A DNA stretch of 64,000 nucleotides, taken from NCBI GenBank assembly GCA_029204225.1, contig CM055108.1, forward strand, positions 17,767,779 to 17,831,778, given 5' to 3'. Positions within the stretch are counted from its first letter, which is position 1. Each line of letters opens with the position of its first letter. The notes under the pieces are model-generated. The model worked only from the letters and a program-made list of their open reading frames with translations. It ran no database searches and was not told the DNA's origin. The DNA comes from Diphasiastrum complanatum (taxonomy: Eukaryota > Streptophyta > Lycopodiopsida > Lycopodiales > Lycopodiaceae). Shown piece by piece: positions 47,568-59,693 of the stretch. A program made the position numbers and the translations under genes.

Positions 47568-48908
47568 TTGTGCTCCATTGAAGATAACATCCCATCACCA
47601 AACCTCCCTGAGGTGCCCCTGCATCTGACTAACCCTGCAAGCGACAAGGGAAATATACGCATTCCTACAACTTACGACATTTTGTGTTGTCTTGGCAATA
47701 TTAGATGGCAGATCAGGAGTCAACATAATATCAACATCCCTGATGAAGGAGTGGGGTTTTCAAGCTTCCATGAAATGATCGAACTTTCAACTTTGAATGG
47801 CAAATCAAAGTGTGGTAAAACCATTAGGCCTAATACTAGACATAAGGCTAAAACTAGGAGGTTTGAGTTTCACGCTAGATTTGGTAGTGCTCGATATCCC
47901 TAGCAATGCCTATTCCTATGAATTGCTCCTAGGTAGGCCATGGCTCTCTAACGCATGTGTAGTGCACGATTGGAATAGAGAGCGTGTTCCATTTGGCAAT
48001 CGAGAAACATCAGTCACAATTGACCCTGCTGGTAAGATCAAACCTGCACAAATCACTAAATATGGATCTTCTACCATAGAGTCTATTCTTGAAAATTACC
48101 ATGACATCAAAGAGAAGGGCCACTATACCAAGGCTATGGATATCATCAACTGGAGCCACAGCCTGGCACAATCGATTGTGTCAATGCAGAACATTACAAA
48201 CTCAATACACATCACATTGATAGCGATCAATCTACTGTTGAACCAACTGATTTGGATACTCCTATTTTCAACATCAGTTATGTTAACATTCAGTCCCACA
48301 ATGAGGACTTGCTTCACGTTGTCTGGCTATCTTATGATGAATCAATAACCTTGTATATCAACGATGAGAGTGTTTTATGCTCTCAAGAGTTTGATACTGA
48401 CTCCAACATGGCCGATATTACAGATGTAGCTATTTTGTGCTTCATGGATGCCATTCTCCCACGACTACTACCTGAGAAGGTCCGAGAGATAGAGCCTAAG
48501 GCTAGCATTGTTGCAGCCAAATTGGACCAAAGTAAACTATATCGTGTCAAACGACCGGTATACGAATGGGAGATACATGATAGTGAATCTATCTACGCGA
48601 TAGATGACGCAATCTTAACCGAAGTCCCTCAAGTGTCCAAGCCACACAAAAACATCGTTCATAGGGAGCATGCAAAACCAACTAGGAAGGAAGCTATCTG
48701 CGAGAGAATGAAAAAGATTATAGAGGTGGGGCCCCCTCGCGATCTCACGATAGCTCGAGAAACCCCAAATGAAGCACAATCATCATATCCACAAGCCACA
48801 CAGCTAGAACCCTTAAGGATCCACCTAAAGCCAAGACTAAGAAGCCCTACGCCCCTGATAAAATTGATGTTTCCAACCATTTCAAGGACTTCACCATTGA
48901 AGATGTAA
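47568..48908 (+). pseudogene. pol: gypsy B protease and pre-RT linker
   Basis: Protease-like sequence ending with YELLLGRPWL (about 47915) marks the C-terminal half of a retropepsin. I could not find its DSG/DTG motif. The linker then reads IYAIDDAILTEVP and SKLYRVKRPVYEW (about 48530-48620), the same block present in J2 (14540). Frames shift near 47900 and 48340. Confidence 0.6.
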
Positions 48909-51748
48909 CTATCCACCTACCTCAAGCTCAACGGGAGCCAAAGGGGAATGAGCCATATGATGGCCCCGCCCAAACCATAAAGTTAAATCTTCAAGAGCCT
49001 GATGAGACAGAGGAAATGTTTGTCCATATTGGAGCACACCTCAACACCAAACAACGTCTGGCCTTAGAGAAGCTCCTTAGAAAATATCGTCATAACTTCA
49101 CATGGAACTACAAGGACATGAAGGGGGTAGATCCCTCGGTTTTCGTGCATAGAATCCCATTAAAGATGGATGCTAAATCCCATGCCAGTAGATCTTATCA
49201 TTGTAATCTGATCTACAGAGCACGCATCAAAGAAGAACTCCAAAGGCTCTTGGAGGCAAGTTTCATCTACGAGGTGGAACAAACAAATTGGGTATCACCC
49301 ATCATTGTGGTCCCAAAGAAGAACGGAAAGCTTTGTGTTTGTGTCGACTATCGCAAATTAAACGCTTCCACAGAAAGAGACCATTTTCCAATCCTGTATA
49401 GCAAATCCATATTGGAAAACCTAGCTGGGGATGAAGTTTACTCCTTCCTGGATGGCTTCAGTGGATACAACTTAGTTGTTATCTCTGAAGAAGACCAACC
49501 CAAAACGGCTTTTGCTACGGAATGGGGTATCTTCTGTTGGCGTGTTATGCCCTTTGGATTGTGTAATGTGCCATGTACCTTCCAACGTGTCATGCAAGCA
49601 GCATTTTATGATCTCATTGGTGACAACCTTGAGATCTATCTTGATGACCTTGGGGTGCACTCGGAAGGATCCACGCACCTGGCCGTACTCAAACATATTT
49701 TCATACAATGCCAGAGGTATGGTAATTCTCTTAATCCTAAAAAATGTCACCCACGACGTCGTACTTGGTCACATTGTATCGCGCAATGGGATTGCCATTG
49801 ACCTAGAGAAGATCAAATTCATTGTTGAGAGGCCAGGACCTAAAATAGTCCGAGACGCTTATTGTTTTATGGATCACGCTAATCACTATCGTGGCCATAT
49901 TTGCGATTTCGCTAGTAAAGCACGATGGATATACAGAGTGACCGTAAATTCTAAGTGGACGGATGAATAGAGAAAGGCCTTTTAAGAACTCAAACACGCC
50001 TTGACAACTGCTCCTATCTTGCGAGCTCCAGATTACACGAAGGAGTTTCATGTGCACACTAATGCATCAAAGTTTGCCATCAGTGCAGTGCTAACTCAAC
50101 CGGGAGAGTACAAGAAGGACTATCCAATTCGTTTCCTTAGTAGGCAATTAACATCTGCGGAGATGAACTACACCACAACCGAGAGGGAAGCATTAGCAAT
50201 GATTTATGCCATCCAGAAGTTTTGACATTATCTTCTAGGTAAACCCTTTGTATTTTTCACAGATCATGAAGCGTTACTTTACCTCGTGAACAAAACTTGC
50301 ACAACAGGTAGAATCACACTTTGGTTGCTATTACTACAAGAATTCGAATTTCGTATTGTTGTGCGCAAAGGAGCGCAACATTTTGTCGCTGATCATCTAT
50401 CCAGAATACTGAGTGATGAGAAACCAATGGAGGACATCAACGATGACCTACCCGATGCAATACTTTTTCAAGTTGACTGTACCCCCATGTGGGCCAAAGA
50501 CATGACAAAGTTTTTAACGATGGGGGTGCTAGATCGTCGAAACCTGTCCAACGCGCACTTATTTACAAGGTGGCACCCTATACACTTATAGCGGGGCAAC
50601 TTTATAAAAGGGTGCAGACGGTGTGATTAGACGATGTTTGACTGAGGGCGAGATTATTCTCATCATATCTTTGCTACACAAAGGAGTTGGTGGTGGGCCT
50701 TTTCTTCAAAAAACACAGCTAGGAAGATCTTACTAGATGGGTATTGGTGGCCTTCGTTATTTAAGGACACTCATAACTTTGTAAAGGCTTTTGATGTGTG
50801 CCAAAGAGCCAAAAGGCCACAATTTTCAGATTATATGCCTTTAACCCCCATCTTATCTGAACAAGCATTTTTCAAATGGGGTATTGATTATGTAGGACCA
50901 ATCAGTCCCGTCGCACGATTCACACAAGCAAGATATATTATCGTGGAGACAGATTATTGCACGAAGTGGGCAGAGGCTCGAGCAGTAAAGAACGTCGATG
51001 CCAAAACCACTGCTCGGTTCCTTTATGAGCAAATCATTGTATGATTTGGTTGCCACTCGAAATCATCAGCGATAGGGGTACACACTTTTTTAACACCGTA
51101 ATTGAACATTTTTTGTCGACCTTCCTAGTTCTTCATCGCAAAAGTACCCCATATTACCCAAGATGTAACGGGCAGGCTGAGTCCACGAATAAGGTCCTAT
51201 GTGAAATCCTCACGAAGACGGTGGAAGCCAGTCGGTCGGATTGGGAGTTCAAGTTACATGCCGCTTTATGGGCATATCGAACAACACTTAAAAAGGCCAC
51301 TGGCACGACACCATTCCAACTCACGTATGGACAAGAGGCCGTGATGTCTGTAGAATTCTATGTCCCATCTTTACAGGTAGCCTACAATTTGAAACTAGAC
51401 AAAAGTCATATCCTTGCCCATAGGCTATTCCACCTCATAAGCTTTGCGAAACAATAGTCATTAGTGTGCATGCACAACAAGTGCACAAAAGACGTCAACA
51501 AGATTGGCATGACCGCCATATTAAGTTGAAGGAATTTAAAGAAGGAGATAGAGTCCTTCTCTATCAAACGAAAGTACATAAGGGCAAACTTAAGTTTACT
51601 GGCCAAGGTCCCCTATATCATTGATCAGATCTTTGCTTTGGGCTATGCTAAACTTAAAACCCTCGAAGGCATCTCGCTAGAAATGGTAGTGAAAGGGAGT
51701 AGATTACGGCGATATCATGAGCCCTGCTATTCCTTAGACATGTACTGA
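48909..51748 (+). pseudogene. pol: gypsy B RT, RNase H and integrase
   Basis: RT (49016-49801): WVSPIIVVPKKNGK, VDYRKLNA, FLDGFSGYN, MPFGLCN and YLDD at 49637-49648. RNase H (50001-50420): APDYTKEFHVHTNASK, TDHEALLYLVNKT, HFVADHLSRI. Integrase (50600-51748): CQRAKRPQFSDYMPL, VETDYCTKWAEA, IISDRGTHF and NGQAESTNK, the only integrase here from this lineage retaining the catalytic Glu. Breaks near 49760, 49969, 50225, 50590, 51043 and 51457 disable it. It ends near 51748 and ORF3 follows. Confidence 0.88.
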
Positions 51749-52159
51749 TTGATTGTGTGTTATCTATGTGTGCATGCATGTCTGTGATTTTTGTCGTTTT
51801 GTGATAATGTTCATCATTTTTTAGTTATTTTTTACACCCTTTTCCGTTGAATTGCCTGCATGTTTAACAATCAATACTTAGGATAGTTTAGGTCCGAATT
51901 CTCGCAAATCTACCTCACTTCTATCACTATTGTACAGGTTTTAGGTAACAACAGGAATGACCAGTGACAATCATGTCCCAAAACAGTAATCATCTTCCGG
52001 GTTCGAGCTAGCATCACTTATTCTTGCAGTCGATTGCAAGGAACTTATCTTTCTCTCAAAAAAAAAAAAAAAGGAAGAGAGAGACCACTCACCTAAGCTA
52101 TCAGGCAACATATTATCTATATTGTGGAGTCCCAGAAGTAAGCAAAGTGCTTGATCAAA
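51749..52159 (+). other. gypsy B pol-ORF3 spacer
   Basis: No gene. An A13 run near 52060 and one TCTCGCAAAT motif (about 51900). The motif array and TATA box seen in K and L are not obvious here. Confidence 0.4.
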
Positions 52160-53662
52160 CATGAAACCTAGCAAGTACACTCGAGAAATTCACTTGGTCT
52201 CATTTACTGATTTTTCCCAAAGCTAGTAGTGGCTCATCCTTTCTTGGAGTGGCTAAACTTTGACACACGACTTATCTCCGGTGTGCAACATGAATGCCTG
52301 GTGCGTGCAGCTTATTCTACATTTGATGATGAGCTCCAGACATTCAGGATTTCTAGACGCAACGACGAGGATCCAATTCCAATATCACCACATATCCTAA
52401 GCCACTTGGGGTTCCCGAATGAAGGAGAGCCTATGCACGACAGAGGGCAATCATTTGATAGGAATTACTTGATGCATCTCTGTACGGAAGACGGTGACAC
52501 CTCCATCTATAACAATGACAGTTACGTTGTCAAACTCATCTCGGATCCAGGACTTAGGACAACGACGGACCTTCTTGCGTTACTCACTGAGGTACAATCA
52601 TCAAGAATTGACAAGATTCCAAACAGCACTTTATTCGCCCTATCATTTGGCTTGGAGGAACCTGTTACACGCCACTTCATGTGGGCAGAAAAGATAAGTA
52701 TCAAATTATGTGCAGTGCTCAAATCAAGAAAACCTCTCACAAAGTGCGGATATCTCCTGCATATGCTCTTAAGCAAACATTACTTGGGTGACTTCCCTAG
52801 CATTCTCGCTCTCGAGTGCAAGAGGAATATCCAAACGTGCCACATACCACCTCGACACGAGCTCAGCACCCCAAGAGGCTAAAAGGGGGAGAGGCAAAGG
52901 CAACAAGCAAGCCAGCACCCAAACGGCGCCACATCACTAGCACAAACACACCAATGTCACTCACACGCAGCACGGAAGCAGAGTTGGAGTCACAGCGGCT
53001 AAAAGAGCATGCCCATAGCCAACACACAAAAGAACATTCAGAGGGCCACACACCAGGTAAAGACTCATCCAGTAGCAGCAAACAGCACTTGTGCAAATCC
53101 ACCAGCCAAGGGCATGGAAATATCAACAAAATGGGAGACACAGCACAATCACCTTATCCAATGCCTAAAGACACTTCAACAGTGAAAATCATGGAAGCCA
53201 TTGAAGAAGAATTGACTGCAACATCAAATTTGATGCGACATTTTGAGGCAAAGGAGACATAGGCGGAACCTGGTGTCCCACTGTGTTGTTCGTGGTAAGT
53301 GACCCACCAACCACCATCTCATCAACTCCCATCACATCAACCATCACTGTCACACTACCCATCACACTCACCCTCACCACTACACCCCCTATTGTCTCCA
53401 CAAATACACTCCCACTCTCCGCCACACCAGTCACAACCACCTCTATGCAATCTACGATGCATTTTCCAAATGTCTTTGACGCACCCTTCAACATTGAAGA
53501 ATTCTCACTTTCATTGTTAAACATGCCACCTCCTTCCACCACACCATTTCCTACACCCACCACTATCGCTATCGCCACCACTTCCACAATACTTTCCACT
53601 TCTTCGATCATAAATGTCGACACATCTCCAATCCCTATCACCCTCACTCAAACATCACACCC
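52160..53662 (+). pseudogene. gypsy B ORF3
   Basis: A short frame from ATG 52161 (MKPSKYTREIHL) leads through stops to the main domain (52229-52882; its displayed start is GTG inside the domain): LVRAAYSTFDDELQTF, ILSHLGFPNEGEPMHDR, LISDPGLRTTTDLLALL, DKIPNSTLFALSF, MWAEKISIKLC. A frameshift near 52850 leads to a basic patch (PKRLKGGEAKATSKPAPKRR, like a bipartite nuclear signal), a short coiled coil (IMEAIEEELTATSNLM) and a Thr/Pro-rich tail to 53662, where copia E is inserted. Best preserved ORF3 in the window. Confidence 0.65.
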
Positions 53663-53663
53663 T

Positions 53664-54355
53664 TGTGAAAAATGCAAAAATAAGCTTGGTAGACGCCAAA
53701 AATCTTGTATATAGATAAACACACATTTGTGGAGCCTGTTCCCACATGTGAAACTAGTGTACTTGTCATGTACCATAATCATATATGTTGTACATATGAT
53801 TATATTCAAGTTCTAGTGGCTAAAATGGCCAAAAACTATTTTTCTAGATATATGACACATGGCAATAATCTATCGATTGCGTGAGCCAAATATTTTGGTT
53901 AGGTGTCATATCCCATGTGTAGAGGACAGATCACACATGTGGAATAAGCTGAAGTAGGCAAATTTTGACTTCTAGAAGATTTCCAAGTAGATCTCCATAT
54001 AGAAGGAAAATGGACCAAAAGTGCTCAAAATAGAAGGTTTTGTCCAAGTGTCAGTTTTTCATGATGAATCATCATATGACAAAGAAACTTCACACATGTG
54101 GGATCAGAGGGATGATCAGTACCATGAGCTTCCACTTATTGTATATATAGAGCCACATCTGGCCATAATCAGTGTGAGACACCAATCTTGGTTTTGGAAG
54201 CAATTTTGAGTGATTCTCTCCATTTGTCTACATTTGTTTTGATTGTTTTGAGGTTCTATCAATGTGTACTTGATTTTCAGGTTGGAGTCCATAATCAGAC
54301 AGTGTTTCACACGTGTGAAATTTGAAAGTACACCTACCTTCAATTAATGATTGTT
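53664..54355 (+). repeat. copia E LTR, 3'-truncated
   Basis: Begins TGTGAAAAATGC. It parallels the 829-bp minus-strand LTR at 61497-62325 up to GATTGTTCTTGT, then breaks. Carries the palindrome TTCACACGTGTGAA (54306-54319) and CACATGTG variants at about 53741, 53929 and 54095. Confidence 0.85.
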
Positions 54356-54787
54356 CTTGTCAGATGAGTTTCATTCCTTCAAACCCACCTCCAAGGATGG
54401 TAGTTACAGCATCATCAACATTTCTCCAGAATGCCTACAACGCATAGACTTTTCAAATCTGGGAGAGACAATTCACGATAGAGTAACCAGCTATGATTCC
54501 AAGTATTTCATGAAGTTCCTACAAGAAGACAAAAAAACCATTGCCAGACAAATGAAGACATCTCCATCAGGTTGATTAAAGATCCTAACCTCCGGGCAGC
54601 CGCAGAAATCCTCATGCATATGGTAGAGGTCAACATCGCCAAGATGGATCGCATCCCACCAAGCGATCTATTTTCATTGACCCTGACCATGGAGGATCCC
54701 ACACAGAACTACATGTTGGCCGAGAAAGTTGCTGACAAACTATGTGTGGTGTTGAAAGCCATGAAATCCCCTGCTCCAAGACCTTTA
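54356..54787 (+). pseudogene. ORF3 fragment captured inside copia E
   Basis: Closely matches element L ORF3 (minus 37085-36670): DEFHSFKPTSKDGSYSII, HDRVTSYDSKYFMKFLQED, DPNLRAAAEIL, MEDPTQNYML. It sits between a broken copia LTR and copia gag, replacing the LTR end, primer site and leader. One stop near 54573. Confidence 0.8.
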
Positions 54788-55118
54788 TGAGTTTCTGATT
54801 GAAGATGAAGATGAACCTCTAGGTGCACAGGAGTTAGCTAGATACAAAAAGAGATCTAGGCTTGCACTTTACTTTGTGAAGATGAATGTAAGCAATGATT
54901 TGTTGAGAGAAGTATCAGCATGTACTAGTGCTAAAGAGGCTTGAAACTCTTTAAAATCAATCTATGAATCTAGTAACACTTCTAGAGTACTTATGTATAG
55001 AAATCAAATTTTGCAAAGCATGAGGAGAAGTGAGGAGAGTTCACAAGATTATGTGCTTAGAATCAAGTCTCTAAATAGGGAGTTGGCTTCCATTGGAGAG
55101 AAGATTCAAGATAGAGAG
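54788..55118 (+). pseudogene. gag: copia E gag fragment
   Basis: UBN2-type capsid sequence: ARYKKRSRLALYFVKMNV, LREVSACTSAKEA, then SNTSRVLMYRNQILQ and YVLRIKSLNREL. Similar to copia C gag. One TGA near 54942. Cut at 55119 by LTR F. Confidence 0.8.
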
Positions 55119-55602
55119 TGTTACGTACCCATAAGTACACACAACAGAAAACTTGAGTGATGGTCTCAGTTATGGGGCGGAACGCTGATCTGGAGCTATA
55201 GGTATTTTGGGTGCCAACTGTCAATGTCTTATTGGCACACAGTGACTCGTTGTTATGGACCCGCATCAGTGTGCACAACTGTCACAACCTGGACTATGTA
55301 TATAGAGGTGGATCTCCATGAGCGTGTCATTCATTCTCTCGTGGAGAATGAAGAGCTTTTCCACTGGTGGTCAGGTCAGGATGAGTATCTAGGCCTCAGG
55401 ATGTAGGTAGGCGAGGGTCGAGTGTAAGGCATGGTGGTATGGGACACGAAGACTTACAGGAGATTCGAACTTGCTTGATTGTGGTTTGTAGCTCCAGTGC
55501 ACGGGGGCGAGGTGGCAGTACCTCTATGGTTGGGCGATAACATAGTGTTCGTCACCTGTTTGTGCTTTAGCAATGACCGGCACGACGATGGGGATTCTAA
55601 CA
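55119..55602 (+). repeat. LTR family F
   Basis: 484 bp from TGTTACGTACCC to GATTCTAACA, followed 2 bp later by a primer-like site. It interrupts copia E gag. GC-richer than its neighbours. No matching 3' LTR in the window. Confidence 0.7.
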
Positions 55603-55604
55603 TT

Positions 55605-55616
55605 TGGTATCATAGC
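55605..55616 (+). promoter_or_regulatory. family F primer-binding site
   Basis: TGGTATCATAGC, one mismatch from the initiator-Met type. Confidence 0.65.
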
Positions 55617-56219
55617 CACTGATCATTGCGAATAAGGTGCAATCGCCCTAACTTTTTTGATTGGCTTACGCTTTTGGCTGATGTTTTTTGAAGGCTCAAT
55701 TGAATTCGTTGGATTGTACTGAACAACTTTGCTTCTTGGTTCGTCTCAATCCGAGGTCGTTTTGATAGAAACAAGCCACCTTTGCTAGCTATGGTGGAAG
55801 TTTGTCAGTTTTTTGATTTTTTACGGTTTCTAAAATTTCAGAGAACGATACTATTATTTGGCCTTGGTTTTAAAAGTCGTAAGCTGAAATTTTTTTGCAA
55901 TTCTCTAAGAAACAAATTTGAAAAACAAAAAAATTACGAGCAACCACACCTGCGCGCGCAGCATCCATACGACAGCCCTCTAGAGTTGTTGCAGGCATAC
56001 AAAGTCATAGGTTGCACGCCCAAGAGGCACATAATCCATACTTTTATTTTGGTTTGTGGGGAAGGGGATAATAGTCCTATTAATCAAATGTACTTGAACC
56101 TTTGAAAAGTACTTTTTGTGATGTGATTGACTTGTAACAAAAATTCAAAAAAAAGTAAACTTTGAAAAGCACACTATTCTCAAGTTCTTTTGTAAACTTT
56201 GAAAAATGTTGAATATCTT
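55617..56219 (+). other. family F leader or gag start, truncated
   Basis: A 107-codon frame (55782-56105, MLAMVEVCQFFDFLRFLKF) lies at the usual gag position, but I recognise no domain. 56106-56219 is AT-rich with GAAAA-type repeats and joins copia RT. Confidence 0.3.
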
Positions 56220-56977
56220 TGTGTAGGTGCATTCTTGAATGGTGATTTTGAGGAAGAAGTGTACGTGGAGCAACCCAAGAGCTACATTTCATCTACCAAG
56301 CCAAATCATGTTTGTCTTCTTCCAAGCAAGCACCAAGGAGTTGGTATGCTAAGCTTAACACATTTTTACTCTCTCAAAATTTTGTTATGAGTGAGTATGA
56401 TCATTCACTTTATTATAGATTTTGTGGTAATAATGTTACTATCTTGCTAATCTATGTGGATGATATCATCTTGAGTGGAGGTAACAATCAAGATGTTGAT
56501 GATATCACGAGTGCTCTCAAGGAGTTTGAGGTGCATGATCTTGGTCATTTGCATTACATCTTAGGAATATAAGTGATTAGAACTTCTCAATCTATGTTCG
56601 TTTTTCACAAGAGAAGTATGCTAATTCTATTCTAAGTAGATTCTGTATTGTAGATGAAAAATCTTGTGATACACCTATGGAGTCAAATGTAAAGCTAACT
56701 ATAAGAGGTAATGAAAGATCCTTCGAGGACATTACTCTCTATAGAAAGCTAGTTGGTTCACTTATATCTAACCATCACAAGACCATATCTAAGCTATTGT
56801 GTTGGTAGATTAATCCAATTTATACAAGATCTTAGTGAGGAGCATTGGAAGCTAGGGAAGAGATCTTTGAGATCAGAGGAATGTGTAGCTGATATCTTCA
56901 CCAAAGCACTTGGAAAAGACTGTTTTACAAAGCATAGGACTTTGGTGTATTCTCTCGTCTCTTCATACACGACATAG
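56220..56977 (+). pseudogene. pol: copia E RT with RNase H deletion
   Basis: RT from GAFLNGDFEEEVYVEQP through a frameshift near 56320 to SWYAKLNTFLL and YVDD at 56453-56464, then HDLGHLHYILGI. The thumb continues to EEHWKLGKRSLR and jumps straight to ECVADIFTKALGKD (56878). Most of RNase H, about 170 codons as judged from copia D, is missing. Confidence 0.87.
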
Positions 56978-57419
56978 TACAAGGGTTCTCTCATTGCTAA
57001 TTCAGGTTGTGTTCAGCCATTCTACTAGAACGCTCTTGGCTTGAGGTAGTATCCACAAGAATTCACCGATGGTTACGTTTATTCTATTGGATAATATACT
57101 GGTGAGAAATTTTGTTGTGAATGTCAAGTTCTACCATGTGGAAAGGAGCCACCTGATTGTGTAAATGTTCATTCATGTCTGATCTTAGTGGCAAACCAAC
57201 TTAAGACAAATATTTCTAAGCTTAAGTTTCTTAAGTCTAAGTTCTAATCCTAAGTTTGCGTTATTTTATTATTTTAAGCTTGTACTCATGGACTTACAAA
57301 ACACATGTCATGGTAGAAGTTTATTCATAAATACTCATACGTGGACTTACAAAACACATGCCACGGAGTTTTATTTTATTTTTTATTTTTTTCATTGTGT
57401 TTGCATAGTTGCTAACATT
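56978..57419. other. unassigned noncoding stretch
   Basis: AT-rich. Contains ACTTACAAAACACATG twice (about 57292 and 57348). No gene or LTR ends seen. Confidence 0.3.
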
Positions 57420-58077
57420 ATCCCCCTCCTTATTTGATTGGTGGTCCCACACCAATCGAAGCTTTTTCATTCTAGATTTTTTGAGCTTCTTGGAAATGAG
57501 ATTGTTGTTGTCGGGATTGGTAAATTTTGTTGTTGATGCCCTCCATCACTTGCCAACGTAGTTTGTTAAGGAAGGGCATGGGTTTGTAGTAGTGGAGCAT
57601 ACCCTGGAGAAAGTCTTACGTTCGTATTGGTTTATTGAGATCAATGGCTATTAGTGGTAGCCCTTGATTCCAATAACCCTTGAGTTTTGCCAAAAATGCC
57701 ACCAGGCCACAATTATCCGCAAAATATTTGACGTCGTGATCCGGGTTGCCATGGTGCTTTTGGTAAAATACACGGTAGTTGGTGACCATGTTTACAGCTA
57801 AGTTGTCGGTATCCACTCCTGTGATCTTGGGCCAAAAGATCTTGTTCTTTATCTTTGTGACAAGAAATGGTTCTCGTTGCGCTACCGGATAATAATACGA
57901 ATTGGTGTGCATGTAGGCGGGTGCTTCGAGATACCGTGCCATGGAGGTTTTGCTCTGAAGGAAGAGCTGATGGCACCAGAGTGGTTGGCACCAGAGTGGT
58001 TGTGGATCTAGGTGCTTAACTGCTTCTTTGTGGGTTTTGCAATGGTCCAGGTCTGGCAGTATGTAACCGTCGTGCTC
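57420..58077 (-). pseudogene. unrecognised ORF beside an oppositely oriented LTR
   Basis: A long minus-strand frame (58182-57616, with its first ~35 codons inside the LTR) includes YPVAQREPFLVTKIKNKIFW and DTDNLAVNMVTNYRVFYQKH. After a stop near 57616 the same strand continues KPMPFLNKLRWQVMEGI. Not recognised. Codon content looks protein-like. If the LTR at 58078 is a 3' LTR, this is an antisense additional ORF of the kind known in some plant gypsy elements. Otherwise it is the insertion target. Confidence 0.35.
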
Positions 58078-58507
58078 TGTTGGGAGTATTCCCAACGAAT
58101 TGTAAATAAATAAATTCGACCAATAAAATGTGTTGCGAGGGCATGGCATCCTGCGCGCGTAAGCCCACGGCCCAATGAGCACGCAAGCTTAACTATTTGT
58201 AATAAAATAAAATAGACTTGGGCCTTTCAATTAAAATAAAACTAGAGGCCCAAAGTCATTTTTAAACTTAGAAGATTACTTTTTACAGTTGGGTCCAAAT
58301 TGGGACACACATGAATCTTGTGAATTTCAATGTACTTTTTATGGACGCTTGGATTAAGTTGGGTCCAAGATGAATGGATAGGGTCATTGTAAATATTAGC
58401 CAATAGGATTTTGGGGCAAGGGCCTTCCCCATTTTATAAAAAGGCACCAATTGTACACTATATGGATGCTTAATAGAGAGGAGGAGACTCTATCATTTTG
58501 ACAGCTC
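58078..58507 (+). repeat. gypsy LTR, J1-like, truncated
   Basis: Begins TGTTGGGAGTATTCCC and follows the J1 LTR through GGGGCAAGGGC and TATAAAAAGGCACC (about 58434-58447) to near 58500, where copia LTR G starts. Confidence 0.75.
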
Positions 58508-59189
58508 TGTTAAAAATTCACAATTCTAGCTTGACTAGTTTTGGTCATATGACTTGTAAATAGTTAGATGGTCATGATGTGGCTTGTCACACGTGCCAAA
58601 TAGCATAGGATTCCATTCATAAGGATGTTCTCAAGTAGACCTAAGTGTTAGAACCTTTGGAATGAGTCCAAATTATGCTTAGATACAAGGGAGAAAAAAT
58701 AGGAGCTATTTTTGGTAATTTTTGCATTGTTGAGGGATCTCCAAGATTCCAACCCTAACTTGGTAGGGATGAAAGATCCACCAAAATTAGCATTAGGGAT
58801 AGGTTTAGGGCTACTCATACCTGCCCAAAACCGTGATGGATCATGTATATATAGGTGATGATATCTCACCAAAATCAATCAAGCAATTTCATGTTTTTTC
58901 TCTCATAATGGTGCAATTGCTCTCTATGTTCATAATTGTTTGAGTACTTGTGATTACTAATGATTATAGGATTGAATGTAGGTCTGGTGTACAGTACTCA
59001 GACTGTGGGAGGCCGTACTTTCACACGTGTGAAGCCTTCTTCAAGGATTTGGGCCATTTAGTGAGGTTCAAGCATAGATTTTTGATGGATTTTGATGGTT
59101 CAACTTGTGCTAATCTTATGAAATCATAATCTATTGTTTCCCTCGTCATTTCAAGTGTTTTAGGATCCTTATTTGCTGTAATTTTTACA
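58508..59189 (+). repeat. copia G 5' LTR
   Basis: 682 bp from TGTTAAAAATTC to ATTTTTACA, next to a primer site. TATATATAG near 58850 is a likely TATA box. Carries TTCACACGTGTGAA at 59020-59033 and a half-site near 58589. Confidence 0.85.
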
Positions 59190-59693
59190 TGGTATCAGAG
59201 CCTAAAGGCTGAAATGAGCTAAATCCTTGGTTTTCATTCAATTTGATCACAATTTTTGATCTAAATCTTGTGTAGATTGGATCTTAGCATCTAGTATTGA
59301 TTCTAGAACTCAAAGTGAGTCAAATACATTGGAGATTGGTGTTGTGTGACTTAATTTGCAGGTGTTTAGGTGTCTAAAACCAGAGGCAAAGTTGAATTCA
59401 ATTCACATTACCAAGATAGCAAGTTTTGCTTGCTCCAAGCATTGATTTCTATGCGAGTTTTGGAGGTGATTTCATAGAGGAGGCTTTCTAGCATTCAAGG
59501 AAAGGGAAGATCAGAGTTTTGGGGACTCTTCAAGGCTGTTCTAAGGTGTAGTAGACACCTCATAAAGTGATTTAGGTTCAGTCCAACCATTGCTTGACTT
59601 ATGCACCAAATTAGATCAATTTTTCATCAATTTTGATCATTTTTTGCTTGTGATTGGATAGTAGATTGTGTTTCATCCTCATTAAGTTCCATT
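59190..59693 (+). other. copia G primer site and leader
   Basis: TGGTATCAGAGCC at 59190-59202, then about 490 bp of leader without a gene. Interrupted at 59694 by the minus-strand D/E element. Confidence 0.75.

Noticed and set aside
53189-53647. Val/Gly-rich minus-strand ORF
   Set aside because: Shadow of the Thr/Pro-rich tail of ORF3 B on the plus strand.
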